Shown here piece after piece: positions 23,101 to 35,191 of a stretch of DNA of 64,000 bases. Under the pieces are notes generated by a model, which saw nothing but the letters and a program-made list of their open reading frames with translations, was not told the origin of the DNA and made no database searches. The first letter of the stretch is position 1, and each line of letters opens with the position of its first letter. The position numbers and the translations under genes are program-made. The stretch is from Branchiostoma floridae (Eukaryota > Chordata > Leptocardii > Amphioxiformes > Branchiostomatidae), in contig NC_049979.1 in NCBI RefSeq assembly GCF_000003815.2, positions 10,765,381 to 10,829,380 on the forward strand. Reading direction: 5' to 3'.

Positions 23101-24562
23101 ATACCAGCTGAAGTGCTTCAGTTCCTTGCAAGGATGTAATGCTACTAATACATGTAACGTTATCATTACAGGTGAAGAAAGTATTCATCCACAGACTTTC
23201 AAGAGAATCGTCAAATCTGACCTTCACATTTTCACCCTCAGAGCTGTTTTTCAATAAATACATTTTAGGTAAATTGAAACAATAGCCATCTTGATGTGAT
23301 TCAATGTATTTACCATGATGTCACTTAGCCTAGATGTCAGCCTATAGCTTAGGTTCCCTCCCTCTAATGGCTACCCTGCCAACAAGGCTCAGTATCCATA
23401 CATGTATGTTCTGTTGGCAGGATAGCAATCAAACAAAGCTAACAAGCCTGGCATCAAGGCTAGATGTTGATCTCCTAGCAGATCAAGACAAGGGACTGTG
23501 TGATCAGATCTTGGGCCCAGGCAAAAACTGATTCTGCTGGGTTATAAGCTAGGACCTGCTTCATACCTGGATTCACAAATCTGGATTCTGGTATGCCTAG
23601 ATCGATTCCAAAGGTGGATTAAGTGTGCGCAGCTAAACTTCCCATTAGAACCAGATGGGACCATTCCTACCAGGTTTTGCAAATCAGGATCAACCCCATG
23701 CCTGGATGAGCCCTGAATCTTGCATCCTTGTATGAACAGGGTAAGATGCATGTTTACCTTTTAGTGTACAGCTCGTACAGTTCATGTCCCTCATGGCACT
23801 CGTAGCTGCAGGCCAGACAGATGCCGGCAGGGTCCATCACCTCAGGTGTGCAAGTGCCACAGGCGTACAGAGCCTGTCTGGAGAGGTAGCCCTGGGGAAC
23901 AACGGGAGGGCACGGTTGGGGACATCTGATGCCTGATGGTCACCCGGATAAGATCTAGCCTCCTTAGCAGGCTATACAAGTTAGGCTTTAAAGTTTAATC
24001 AATAAACTTAACATTTCAATATCAAAACCTTCACCATGAAGGTTACGTGTTCATGCTTATTTCGTCCGTAGAACTAAACACATACTGTACTAGTAATTTT
24101 ACCTAGAGATAGGCTATACAAATTATGAACCAGACCATCTTCTTTCCAAAATTGTTTTGGAACATAATTTTATTTCCTTTTCAATTACTTATTATACAAC
24201 TAGGGCATCTTTTATAACCATTAACAATGAGGATATCTAACCAAAACCGATCTTGATAACACATAAAGTTGTATCGTAAACTACATATCTGCGAGGGCTT
24301 TGTTCTAGAACTGAATGGTTGACAGCCATTGTCATATGGTTATGCGGACCGGTGGAAGAAGAAAAAGGGGAAAACGAAAGACGAGGTTTACCTGGATGTA
24401 GGTACAGTGCTGGTCATCGCTACCACCCAGGACTGCCGAAGCAGCCTCCTCTAGTTCCTCATCTTCCTCCAGGACGTCCAGCATGGAAACTCCTTCCTGC
24501 TCCTCGTCTTGGTCGACCTGAGAGAAGGGCCGCTTGGTGCCAGAACTTCCCGCCTCCGCCAT
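20119..24562 (-). CDS. UBR7: UBR7, UBR-box and PHD-finger E3 ubiquitin ligase (9 exons, 455 aa)
   Basis: Minus-strand exons: 24562-24392, 23891-23758, 22965-22905, 22498-22403, 22168-22009, 21750-21326, 21102-20937, 20637-20576, 20211-20119; total 1368 nt with closed frame. The N-terminus has SMLDVLEEDEELEE and AVLGGSDD as in human UBR7. The UBR zinc finger follows with CGTCTPE, GICLACSYECHEGHELYELY and NFKCDCGNSKF. The atypical PHD finger reads FHGLYCICDRPYPDPDDE, then MIQCVVCEDWYHGRHL and MICGACMKRCSFLWAY. A long Ser/Thr/Lys/Glu linker (exon 6) leads to WPQGWRAKLCTCDKC and the C-terminal helices (NDMKDNLRDYLKTFAEQGK), ending FNCR. The human protein is a reported histone H2B K120 ligase and is 425 aa; the linker accounts for the difference. 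The start codon is 150 bp from the divergent first exon of the PPC gene. Confidence 0.95.
21835..21995 (-). mobile_element. Probable SINE fragment in UBR7 intron 5
   Basis: On the minus strand a B-box-like piece (gagtttgaatccctatcagg) is followed by a body ending cacattaaagatcccattgc, a tail seen in many invertebrate tRNA-derived SINEs. The head is degenerate. Tentative. Confidence 0.45.
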
Positions 24563-24711
24563 GTTGTGGTGACGGAATGGTGCGCGGGGGGTCAGGGGTC
24601 AACAGCTGATAAAAACCCCGCGAAATTATCATCCTAATCATCTGGGAGCTGGAGCGGCTTAGGACCCACACAGGATCCAACATTTATCTCCGAAACTACG
24701 GAATTTCAGAA
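24563..24711. promoter_or_regulatory. Bidirectional promoter between UBR7 and the PPC-domain gene
   Basis: Only about 150 bp separate the UBR7 ATG (minus strand) from an ATG followed directly by a splice donor on the plus strand (24712-24714, ATG/GTAAGC). The interval includes a GC-rich patch (ggtgcgcggggggtcagggg). No TATA box is evident. The promoter role is inferred from the geometry. Confidence 0.55.
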
Positions 24712-24714
24712 ATG
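24712..24714 (+). CDS. Candidate first coding exon (ATG only) of PPC-domain gene A
   Basis: The exon would end with the start codon itself, ATG/GTAAGC. Both downstream PPC-domain genes have an acceptor followed by GCC ATG GCA in phase 0, so splicing would give an N-terminus MAMAS. The intron to 27998 would be about 3.3 kb. If it is not used, translation can start at the ATG at 28001. Confidence 0.4.
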
Positions 24715-25355
24715 GTAAGCAGATTTGCCCCTGTTTTATCATTACTGTGCAATGATTTGCTCAGCCCCGTATCAATTTGGATTCTCTATTGTTCATTTCT
24801 ATCGAAATATGTGAAATATGAATTTGTATTGAGTGTGAAATTCCTCTGTACTGTAGATATGCGCAAGGCGAATATTAGTATGGCGCCGCGTATAATATAT
24901 ACAGATATATTCGTATTTATAGATGTGTATACATTTGGTCGACTATATTTTTAAGGTCAGCTTCAAGGTTGGATATCAGCTGTCCTGAATAGCGGAGCTC
25001 ATGTGGAGTCAGTCTAGACCACGAGGCAAACTCACACCAAGGAGTCTATATGGAGACTAAAACCTCCTAGCTCATGATCAGTGTGGTCAAATTATCAGCG
25101 CTAGTGCGAATAAACAGACTGCGTGTTAATTTTTGTGTACTTATGATCACCTTGAAAGCGAATTTGTTTTGTCATTCATGGTTGGTTTATTGTATCAAAT
25201 ACAAGTTTGCATGTCATTGATAAACATAACAAGCAATTTTTTTGCCGTTATTACACTGTATGTTGTGTAGATGTAAGAATCTTAAGGATCTTATTACAAT
25301 GCAAAGGCTTAAATTACACAAGCTAATGCAATTATGAAAATTTGAAGATGAAGAT

Positions 25356-25494
25356 TAATCTCCAAGCAGATCCACCGTGGCGTAATATAGTATCAAACCC
25401 ACTGTAGGTGCCCGTTTGGCTCACTTGGGCTGGCTATGCTCCTTGGCCAGCTTTGATACTATCTTATGGCACCGTAGGATCTGCTTGGAGATTA
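25356..25494. mobile_element. ~139-bp MITE with ~40-bp inverted repeats
   Basis: The left end taatctccaagcagatcc is mirrored by ggatctgcttggagatta on the right. The arms continue through a stretch containing tagtatcaaa on both sides. The centre is short and non-coding. Termini begin with TA; the exact duplication is unclear. Confidence 0.85.
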
Positions 25495-25870
25495 CATTAA
25501 GATATCATTGATTTGTGGGTACATGAAAGTGTCAGTGCCTATCATTTACAACTACCTTAAATATCACAAAATGGTAAATACATTTAATATATAATATGTT
25601 TAGCCATATTGTCAATGAAATGACACATCTGAAATAGAAGAGGTCATTCACAGCTTAGTCAATTCAAGCCCAAAGAGCTTGCTCAGAGATGTAAATTAAG
25701 GGTATGCTGTTTCATAAAGAAATAAAAATGACGAAAAAGTAATTGCAGAATTGCAATCAGACATAATAGTCTGAGATCATAGAGCTGCATCAGATTTTGA
25801 TTTTGATTTTGTTATATGCATAATAGAAAAAATAATTTCTCAAACAAAAATTTTTCAGTATGACTCCATC

Positions 25871-26158
25871 CTCCTATGCAGGGACATCCAACAGTGAAAC
25901 CGCCTCTCTGGATGTACCCTGCTTTCTCAACCGTCACTGTTAGTTCCTGTGGATGCCCCGCCACCCCCCCTCCCCCACTCCAAACCAGCTATCAGCCAAT
26001 CAGAGAATAGGCCTCTTTGTTTTCAAAAGCGGTCTCGCATATATAGGGTAATCTCATTAATATTTATAAGCAGGGCGGTCAGGAACGGAGGGTGACGGTT
26101 GAGAAAGCAGGGTACATCCAGACAAGCGGTCTCGCCGTTGGATGTCCCTGCGTAGGAG
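25871..26158. mobile_element. ~288-bp MITE with ~65-bp inverted repeats
   Basis: The left arm begins ctcctatgcagggacatcca and includes ggatgtaccctgctttctca. The right arm reads ggtacatccag and gttggatgtccctgcgtagg in the opposite sense. Arms match with scattered substitutions. The middle contains a CCACCCCCCCTCCCC stretch and a TATA-like tatataggg. No open frame. Confidence 0.85.
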
Positions 26159-26162
26159 CATG

Positions 26163-27997
26163 TCTGACTTATGAGGTCATTTAAGGTGTGTCATATATAT
26201 ACTGCCAATACTATACGGGATGTTGTGTCTGCCTGCCAGAATTTAAGTAGTGTGAATGAAAACCCTTACAAAACCACTCAGTTGCGATGACCTTGCTGAG
26301 CCCCTGTCATCTAGAGCTGGAACTACTTCTACATTTGTGAAGTAATCATGATCAGTGAAAAAGGATTCACTCGTTCACAAATCAACAGACAAATGCATTT
26401 GTTTCTTGCCCACTATTCATAATATCAAATTAGATATCTATGTTGCATGATACAGATAACATAATCAAATCTGTGATAAATGTTGACACTTATTAAGTAT
26501 GATGTGTGAATGGACCATTTTGCTAATTGCTTGTCAACAGAGATTCTCAACATTTTGAGGTCATCAAGAAAGAGCTCTTGCTTAGGCTGATGCTAATGGC
26601 TTATGCCGATGTTTGTGTGTAGCTGCAAAAAACAAACACAAAAAAAACACACATCTTAGTGACACATGATTGATTCTGACGAAGAACAGCATAGAGACAT
26701 CCTCGTGAAAAATTATTGACTTGAAAAACCACTTTGGTGATGAATGACCTTTTTGAGCAGAGAGTGTGCAAATCTAAGAGTCACCCTGGGCATTTTGGAA
26801 TAAAGCACGTAAGCCACCGGATTTGCACAAGCCACAATTTTCAGCTAAGAGGGGACAGCGTAATGGTAAGAAACTTCATTTCTTTTGCTTTACTCACTTT
26901 GTCAAGATGTGTTAAATACATAATGGGAGGTGCCCTAACATGGCTAACTCATGGCTTTCCATCACTAGTTGCCTGAGAGTGGTCAACTTCTGATGACTGA
27001 CTTTTGACACATTCATCTGAAGACCACACTTAGATAAGAAATCTATTCATATGGTTCATGAACCCTTCCTGTTGCTCGTTACAAGCGGCAAACACCGTGA
27101 GACATTTTTGTAAATGTACAGTACCTTCTAATTTTGTGCTATGCTGGACAGTGTGCCTTAACATGGTATGCTTTTTTAAATTTTGCTCGCTTCTGAAGGT
27201 AGCGATGAATTTAAACACACAGAAATACAAATTTAATTTTAAGATTTCTCTTAGCTTTCTTTTGACATTTAAATCGTGACTATGTTCTTCTTGCCTCACG
27301 TGAAGAGGGCTGTGTCGAGCACAATTCAGTTGTTTTCACAGGAAATGGGCTTAATTGTGCACTGATTGTGACTGCCCGACTAACAGAACTAATACGAAAA
27401 ATGACACTGCCAACATCAACAAAACTGTCTTATTATTGGTAAATATCTTTGACATCTCTATATAGAGTTTTATTTTTATAGACATTAGGAATCATTTGTT
27501 AGAGTTGGGGGATCTCTATTCTGCCACCTTTACGGCTTTATTTCTTAATATGTGTATGGCAGTTGTGTGGCTGCTTGCTAGAGTTTGTATAGTTGAGGGA
27601 CACGAGCCGCCAATACGCAGAGACTGGTGACAGTAGTGATTCGGCACTTCCAAAACATGAAAAATATGAAGTGAATATGTTAAAGTATATTTTGAATGCA
27701 AAAACAGCTGTGTGCATGGACTTGGATTATTTACCTTCCAAGCAGAATAAACAGTGGCAACAAACATGGTGTACTTAATAAATGCATAAAATCGGTGCCA
27801 TCTTAGGTCACCTCCCATTTAAGGTAACCCTATTTAACTATAAATCAGGTATAAATTCAATATGTGTTGTACTCTGCAAGACACTCAATATGGCATTTAA
27901 AGTAAAAGTATGTCTATGTTTGAGGTTGTTCTGCTGCTTACCTGTTTTCATTACCTGGCAGATATAAGAAATTGTTTTTTCAAACAACAATTTTTAG
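26163..27997. other. Long first intron of PPC gene A, no gene seen
   Basis: AT-rich sequence with small open frames on both strands (26734-26976, 27030-27299, 27516-27818) that overlap each other and show no similarity or splice support. If the first exon at 24714 is real, this is intron; otherwise it is intergenic. Confidence 0.5.
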
Positions 27998-28000
27998 GCC

Positions 28001-28796
28001 ATGGCAAGTTCCCTTATGTGCTTTACACTGCGCCTGGGTCCTGGTGTGGAGATCCAGTCTGCACTGCAGAAGTTTGTACAAGAGAAGGGACTCAAGGCAC
28101 CATTTGTTATGACATGTGTCGGCAGTGTTTCCGCGGCTAAACTGCGACTGGCAAAAGCCATAGGAGATAAACCTGGTGCTGGAAAGCACGAGGTAGGCAG
28201 GATTGTGGTCCTTTAGAGGAGGCCTGCAAGGAATCCAAGTGTTATATATCTCTGTGTCAAGGATTTCTGATGGGCTTGTGGTTTGGTGTGCTCAAGGACT
28301 GTGCTGTATGTGTGCCACTTAGTTTAGGCTGGGCGATGTATAAAAGGTACATGATGCATGTATAATCATGTAGCACTAGAGAAAAACAATGACTCCAGAA
28401 TTAAGGTACTTTGGTGCAAATGGGAATAATGGTGGGAGCTCATCACTGTCAGACTTTTAGTATTCATTTCCTACCTAAGGAAAAAAATCGGTACCTAACC
28501 ACGTAGTCATAATTCGATACTTTCGGACATTTATTCCATAGATCATTGAGCTGGATGAACGTTACGAGATAGTATCGTTGGTGGGTACCCTGAATGATGG
28601 CACTCATCTACATGTCTCATTGGCTGACAAGGATGGGGCTATTGTTGGTGGCCACGTGATGGGGAACCTGACCGTCTTCACCACAGCGGAGATTGTGATC
28701 GGAGAGAGCAGCCTGGAAACCTACGGTCGGGTGATGGAGGAGAGTACGGGCCACCCGCAACTCGTGGTCAACAAGAGGCTGAACCAGAAACTGTGA
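28001..28796 (+). CDS. PPC/DUF296-domain protein A (2 exons, 148 aa)
   Basis: Exons 28001-28192 and 28542-28796; the acceptor before the start is aacaatttttag/GCC ATG. The whole protein is one PPC domain (plants and prokaryotes conserved, Pfam DUF296). It begins MASSLMCFTLRLGPGVEI, then GLKAPFVMTCVGSVSAAKLRL, and after the intron ELDERYEIVSLVGTL, HLHVSLADKDGAIVGGHVMG and LTVFTTAEIVI, ending VVNKRLNQKL. The HLH...GGH histidines match the putative metal-binding set of bacterial PPC proteins, which form trimers. In plants the domain occurs with AT-hooks; here there is none. The function in animals is not established and I assign none. An AATAAA signal lies at 29137-29142. Paralogue B follows 2.2 kb downstream. 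Confidence 0.88.
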
Positions 28797-29473
28797 TCTA
28801 AAGTCTAGCAGCATCAGCCATATCCATATAAATATATAGGATGGCATCTATCTAGAGTATTTGAGTGGGGAGGGAATTTCCTTATGTCCTCATCAAAAAT
28901 AGATTTTGTAGGGCAATATACCTACATTGAATATCTATAACGTTATATTACCAGTAGTACATGTACTATATGTCAGGCTTGGGTGAAGCTATTGTGGAAA
29001 GGTGGAATTCACAGGATGACAGGATCAAAGTAATGGTCTTATTTTTTGTTTCTCCACTACCCATTTATCTGAATTGCAATGTTATACAAGTAATGTTAGA
29101 TGTTACGTTACATAGTTAACACTAACACTGACTTTGAATAAACTTATATTGCAAACTATATATAGTGTTAAATGCTACATATTTCTACATGTATTTGGAA
29201 ATATAGTCAAGTATATGAGTATTGCCCATATTACACTTTTTTCAACCCCAAACATCAAATTTTTCAGTGCTGTGGGCCTCGGAAAACTGACATGCTTTTG
29301 TTTGTATATTACCAAGAGTCATGTATCTGTTGTTATTACAACCACAGATAAAACTGTTTATTAATTGTGGGGCTCAGAAACATATGTTTTCATTCTTATT
29401 ACAAAATTACATATAACGCTAAATTACCCGCAGGATAACCTATATCCATCGATTTGAAAAGCTGGGTATTTAG

Positions 29474-29576
29474 GGATATCAAGTAGATGGGCGGTGGTTT
29501 TAAATGGCAACATTTTGAAAATACTTGAATTAGTTTGAAAATGTTCCAGTTTGAAACCACCATCCGTTGATATCCT
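29474..29576. repeat. ~100-bp imperfect inverted repeat
   Basis: gggatatcaagtagatgggc on the left pairs imperfectly with aaaccaccatccgttgatat on the right. Probably a degraded foldback element between the two PPC genes. Confidence 0.55.
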
Positions 29577-29692
29577 ATCCTAACCTGTTTTTAAAACAAC
29601 GAATATAAGTAACATGACGGATATAGCATACATGTAACGTTATATTTATATTGATACTTACATACTTGTGTATACATAGATATGTATTGTGT

Positions 29693-29703
29693 ATGTGTGT
29701 GCA

Positions 29704-29734
<31 letters not shown>

Positions 29735-29757
29735 CTCCATAAGTGTGTGTGTGCTTG
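29693..29757. repeat. (GT)n microsatellite
   Basis: A purine-pyrimidine alternating run, mostly gtgtgtgt, with two interruptions. It lies between the PPC paralogues. Confidence 0.9.
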
Positions 29758-30797
29758 TGTTTTATGTAATGTAAGCTCATACATGTGTTTGGACTGTAGG
29801 TATGAATGATAAATAGATACATTCATGATTAAAAAAGCATGTATGACAGTAATATGAAAATTGAAATAAATCCTTGATCTGATATACTAAAATGAAAATA
29901 TAATCCTTTCAAAATTAACAAAGCTATCCTAAATTGATAAAATTTATGATATTATTTGATATTTGAACATCAATAATAATAATAATAACATTTAGTCAAT
30001 TACCATACATTAACATATATGCATGAAATATGCATAGTTTACTATATTCCAAATATTGCTGATATGGTATTTGTGCCATTATCACTGATCTTCAGTTGCA
30101 TTGTAACGTGACATCTCATCTGGACAGCTGATATCCGAAGGCTAGTGCCAGTAATGGTATGCATATGTCTAAAGGGATTTGCCAAGTGGTTCAATGGAAC
30201 ATACACATTCAGTGCAATGCACATGATGTATGTAGTTGTATCTATTCTGTGCTGGGAGCGTCAGAATTATTCATGTACTCTGTGGTAGTACACGGCAGGC
30301 CAGGTGCTGGTAATTGGGGCTACAGAGGTGTGATCTGCGGTGCTCTACATCAAAACCTGTTGGTGACACGAAACCTTCAGTGGAATCATAAAGAATGTGG
30401 CTTGGGGGAAGGATTACGCAGGAATTAGTATGCCTGGGTGCCACAGAAAGTGTCTATTAATTTGTTTTTCTGCCGACCATCTGCTACTAGATTTTGATGC
30501 CATTAAAGTGACAACGTAGCATTGATTTTCCCATCGGTGATGAGAACCTGACAGTTCGGATGCGTGGCCTGATAAGTCTGGTGATCAGCTTGCCATTTGT
30601 ACCGGTGTGTCCCTGCATAATTCCACATCATTCCAATCACAGGGACAGCTGTCCTCATGATTCCTCACTGATGGGAACGCAGATAAAACCCAACAGCTGA
30701 AGGCGTCGTCTACTCTCTCTCCCTACATGGTGATGGATGCTGTTGAATTTTCCCTCCCGACAAACATCTGTTTTTTTTTTCCAACAGATGATGAGGA

Positions 30798-30843
30798 TAT
30801 ATGACCTTCCTACTAATGTAGGCCGTGTAGGAAGGTCATATGA
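30798..30843. repeat. Short hairpin upstream of PPC gene B
   Basis: Arms atgaccttcctac and gtaggaaggtcat (13 bp, perfect) enclose a loop of about 15 bp. It lies about 160 bp before the start codon of gene B. Whether it acts in transcription or is a chance foldback cannot be told. Confidence 0.7.
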
Positions 30844-31000
30844 CCCACATACTGCTAGGGGAAATGAATATAGATTACAAGACGGTTCGCTCTTCCCTCA
30901 TATTTGTGAGGATTTTCAGACTGGCGTTGCATATACATGGGAGGAAAATCTGATTAGTTTGCTTCTATCTTATTGCCTGTGTGTTCATCCCACTTAGGCC

Positions 31001-31838
31001 ATGGCAAGTCCCCTCTTGTGTTTCACGCTGCGCCTGGGTCCCGGTGAGGAGATCAAGTCTGCCCTGCAGAAGTTTGTCGAAGAGAAGAGACTGAAGGCGC
31101 CGTTCGTTATGACCTGTGTCGGCAGTGTTTCCAGTGCCAAGTTGCGGCTGGCTAACGCCACAGCAGAGAAACCCAACGAGGTATCGTGGGCAGGATTTCA
31201 TTCTTTCATGGGGGCTTGTATATAGAGCATATTGTAGGGCTTTGTGGTGAATGGTTTGTTGTACATTGATTGATTCATCAATTAATGGATTGATCGATTA
31301 TATTGATGGTTGCTGATGTTAATCAACCGTAAAAAGAATGCAAACTGCGGAGATGTACATTGCTGTATTGATTTGACTTTGACTGATTGATTTGTTGATC
31401 AATTGTATAAATCATTGCTGACAGGCTTGTGTTCAATTTGCAGTGTAGATGTATGTTGACATTAGGAACTCGATAAAAAGACAGATGAGAGTGTGCTCAA
31501 TTCAGTCAGCAAAAGGAACGTTTACTTATAGTATCTATTCAAGAACGGGACTAATATCATGTATTTTCTAGGTCATCGAGCTGGACCAGAAGTACGAGAT
31601 CGTTTCATTGGTCGGCACCTTAAACAACAGCTGTCATCTTCACATCTCATTGGCTGACAAGGATGGGGCTGTGATTGGTGGCCACGTGATGGGGAACCTG
31701 ACCGTCTTCACCACGGCGGAGATCGTGATCGGGGAGTGCAGTAACCTGACCTACCGTAGGGAGATGGACGACAGGACAGGGTTCCCTGAACTGGTGGTCA
31801 ACAAGAGGCTCAACCACCAAATGGGAACTGAGGTCTGA
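31001..31838 (+). CDS. PPC/DUF296-domain protein B (2 exons, 148 aa)
   Basis: Exons 31001-31180 and 31572-31838. The start context is cacttag/GCC ATG GCA AGT, the same acceptor arrangement as paralogue A. The protein reads MASPLLCFTLRLGPGEEI, APFVMTCVGSVSSAKLRL, then HLHISLADKDGAVIGGHVMG and LTVFTTAEIVIGE, ending HQMGTEV. The intron position and phase equal those of A, so the pair is a tandem duplication. The longest near-identical stretch at DNA level is in exon 2 around the GGHVMGNLTVFTTAE codons, while introns and C-termini differ. No second domain and no signal peptide. Function unknown. Confidence 0.88.
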
Positions 31839-34714
31839 CTTCCAACGGCCTTGGCATCTGTCTTAGTATGTTGCGACGTTTAGTTATTAACCCATTGAAA
31901 TTGAATATTGAGGGACTCATTAAAAATGGTTCCAAGAGAGATAATGACAGGGCTGTGGCATTTAAGGGACCCAACCCTGTGCCACTATGGTTGGTTTAGC
32001 ATGATTATGAGCTAGGGCTTGTATGCCAAGCTGTGATTTGCATGTAAAAATGTGATATTGTGGATGTACTCTGCAAGGGTGAGTAAATTTGCCTAAAAAG
32101 ATGGTAGAGTTTTACAGCATTGCATCAAAGTAGTATGACTTTAACTTGCCTATTTACTGTCTTATTCTCCTGATGTAAGTTATGTCTACTCTACAACCAC
32201 ATTTAGAATCAATTTAGATCCATTTTTGATATTTGGCAGTGAACCAACATCAAGTGACAGTAATTCAGTTTTCTTTCAATCACTTCTGTCATCTTCAGAG
32301 TCAACACACATTCACTGCCTTTGGCCTTAATCTACGATAAAGTACAATACTGCTAGTTCACACTCTACAGTACTAGTTGTCTAACCCTAACCTCTACAAT
32401 GTAGACTGGAAGTTAGAAAATTTTTCTCAGTCTATACAATAACTGTAAGACAATTGAGAGCTATTTTTTTCTGTTACCAGACTGAGTATTTTTATGTGTA
32501 TTTTATTACCATCAGCTTTTTACTCATTTAAGTTACATATTTTGATATGGCAGTTGTTGCTCCCTTTTATAATGTATTGTGCCAGACTCCATTGGCAATG
32601 TTGCAATTTATTGTATTGGTGCTTAAGTTTGGTAGATATCGATACACAGTATTCTTAGATTTGCAGAATTATGGGGTATTCTTAATGTGTACAGCAAAGT
32701 AGCATTTGTGCATTCCGTTTGTTAGTGGTATCACACAATTTACTGATTGTGATACAAAGCCTTACCCATTCCAACTGTCTTTTCATAAGTCACATGATTT
32801 TATGACAACCACCCTATCATTTTGAAAAACAAATGCTTGAAGGATTCCTACTTAAAAATAATCCCATGTAGGTTAAAGGATAGTGGATGTAAAGGGTCAC
32901 TGAGGCATTTACAGTGCCTCTGAATTCTTTTATCTACTTCTGAAGGCTTCCTTCATGCTAAGACTGTTAGCAGATAATTAGAAAATTATCAATTTGATTT
33001 TCAAAAGATCAAAATATATGTGACACCTTTCATTTTTCAATACAGAGATATGAAATGTTTAGGTATACAGCCTATTATGTCTAGTATTTAAAACTTATCT
33101 TAAAGTTATGTGCAGCTTCTTCAGTTCAATGAATTGGATTGTCCACTTTTAATGTTACACACAAAAATATTAAAAATGAATAGAACACATAGGAAATTTG
33201 ATACTGTCTGTATAGCAACAGTTAGAATGTGCTAAGTGGTACAAAATGTGTTGAAATATCCATAAGAAATGTGTGTTCATGTTTTATGCAGAATGTAATA
33301 TCAATCACTAATATGAATGTATATCAGCTTTTCGAAGGTAGATGAAACGAGCAACGTTACAGTGCCAAAAGGTAAACACTTCCAGTGTGTATGACAGTGT
33401 TAAGTGATATTGTGCTCAGAAGCTGAGGTGTATCTAGTTACCACCCAATGAAATCTCTTGGTTCTCACACTTCATGTTTTTCTGATTTGAAAAGAAACAA
33501 CAACAAAAAACAAGTAGTAGAAAATCCTTCCAAGTTACAGTTTTTCCATTCATCAAAGCATAAGTTGTTGAAAATCCATGTTTTAAATGTTTACTAGCCT
33601 GTGTAGCATCTTCTGCAGCAATAGAGTCATTCACCGTATTGTCGTTCCTTTTCTAATTCTTATTTTGCCTACCAGTGCCATTACTTTCCTGCCAAAATCT
33701 GAGAACCAAGACATTTGACTGGACCAGGTGTTGCCTTGGGTTAGGTTATTATGAAACATATGCTATTATATAGACTAGAAAGACTTTTTAAACTAGCTTA
33801 TTTACTTGTCTTTTGCGAAATCTGGAAGAGCAGTAACTGTTGATATCGTACTTGTCGTAATGATCATGATATAAAAATTTGGTATTTGAAGTCTTTGCTC
33901 CAGAAGGTTTTTTTCATGTACATTTTAGCATGCCAAAGTATTTCTTAATGCAGAAGAAACAGAATTTTGTATGATGGAAAAAACTTGTTGACAGAACATG
34001 AAACCATAAACTTTCAATAACATTTGAATAGAAGGATCCAGCTACCAAGACAGCAGACAGCAATAGTAATCAGTTGCAGAAGCTTCTAACATGAAGTACC
34101 CAACTGATAACACAAACCATTTCACACAATATGTGTTCTACATTTTTCAGGCACAGAATTTTAACGGATCAAATATATCCTTACAGGTACTTAGTAATAT
34201 TGTCTGTCAGTTGCTTTTAAAAAGACAGTTATGGTAATAACAAACACAGTAGGACTAGAGTGGATTTAATGCCATCTAATTAAGGAGTGATTTCAAACCC
34301 AAATGCCAAAAACCACCTGATGAGATATATAATTACAGTTGCATGGGCTGTCAGAGGCTTTCATGCATCCCCAGCAACTTCAAAATGTTACTTATATAAC
34401 TAGAACATTTCAAAGTTAAACTTCTTTATAATACTCTTTCTTTCATACACGAAACTTACTGCATAGCAGTAGATAGAATGCAAAGTTTAACATACAGCAG
34501 CAGATACACATACCATTTGATGCACCCTGGTGCTAGGTAATATACTTGTGGAATAATGTTTTTTTAAGTGACATGTGTCAAAGTGCCAAACTCTTGATGC
34601 TGGGTGAAAATTTGGACCAGAACAGACTAAATTATGTTGGATGCTGCTACGGTAGTATATTTTCTTATGGTAAGGCTATAAGGAACATGCTAGAGGTTGG
34701 AGGAACCCTTCTCA
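31839..34714. other. Convergent region between PPC gene B and SIRT2, no gene seen
   Basis: AT-rich sequence, presumably the 3' UTR of PPC gene B at the left, then intergenic. Small frames (33434-33634, 34546-34731) lack support. The original 3' end of SIRT2 before the MITE insertion may lie directly left of 34715. Confidence 0.5.
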
Positions 34715-35191
34715 CACTGCCAACACAGTAAGGTCTGAAAACGACCAAAAACGGGCTTAAACAGTCTTAAAACAGTCTTGCCTATTGTTATTGGGTGGTT
34801 AAAGGGACTGAAAGAGGATACTAGTATTGTTCACTTCTGGTCTGACTATGCAAGAAATTGAATGGAACCAGGTGTGTTTACTTTGTAGCAGATCACAATA
34901 AGAAAGTCAGCCCCTTTCAGCCTGACAGTTTTAACACTTCATGAATGAGGTGTCAAAACTCAGGTGAGTGTTCCCTTGTGTGGCTACGCATATCAATAAT
35001 GAATAAATTACACTGATGTGTGAAGTCCCTTGTTACCTAGGTGTGAACTTGGTTTTCAGCCCTTGGCATCTGCATAGAAACAATGCACACCAGGACAAGA
35101 CCGTTTAAGCCCCTTTAACCACCCAATAACAATAGGTAAGACTGTTTAAGCCCTTTTTTGGCCGTTTTCAGACCTTTCTGTGTTGGCTGTG
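34715..35191. mobile_element. 477-bp MITE, copy 2, inserted in the last SIRT2 exon
   Basis: Same termini and same length as the copy at 19431-19907, and identical to it by eye. Flanked by a 3-bp duplication TCA at 34712-34714 and 35192-35194. Its right inverted repeat is read in frame by SIRT2 on the minus strand and provides the stop codon at 35148-35146. Confidence 0.93.
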
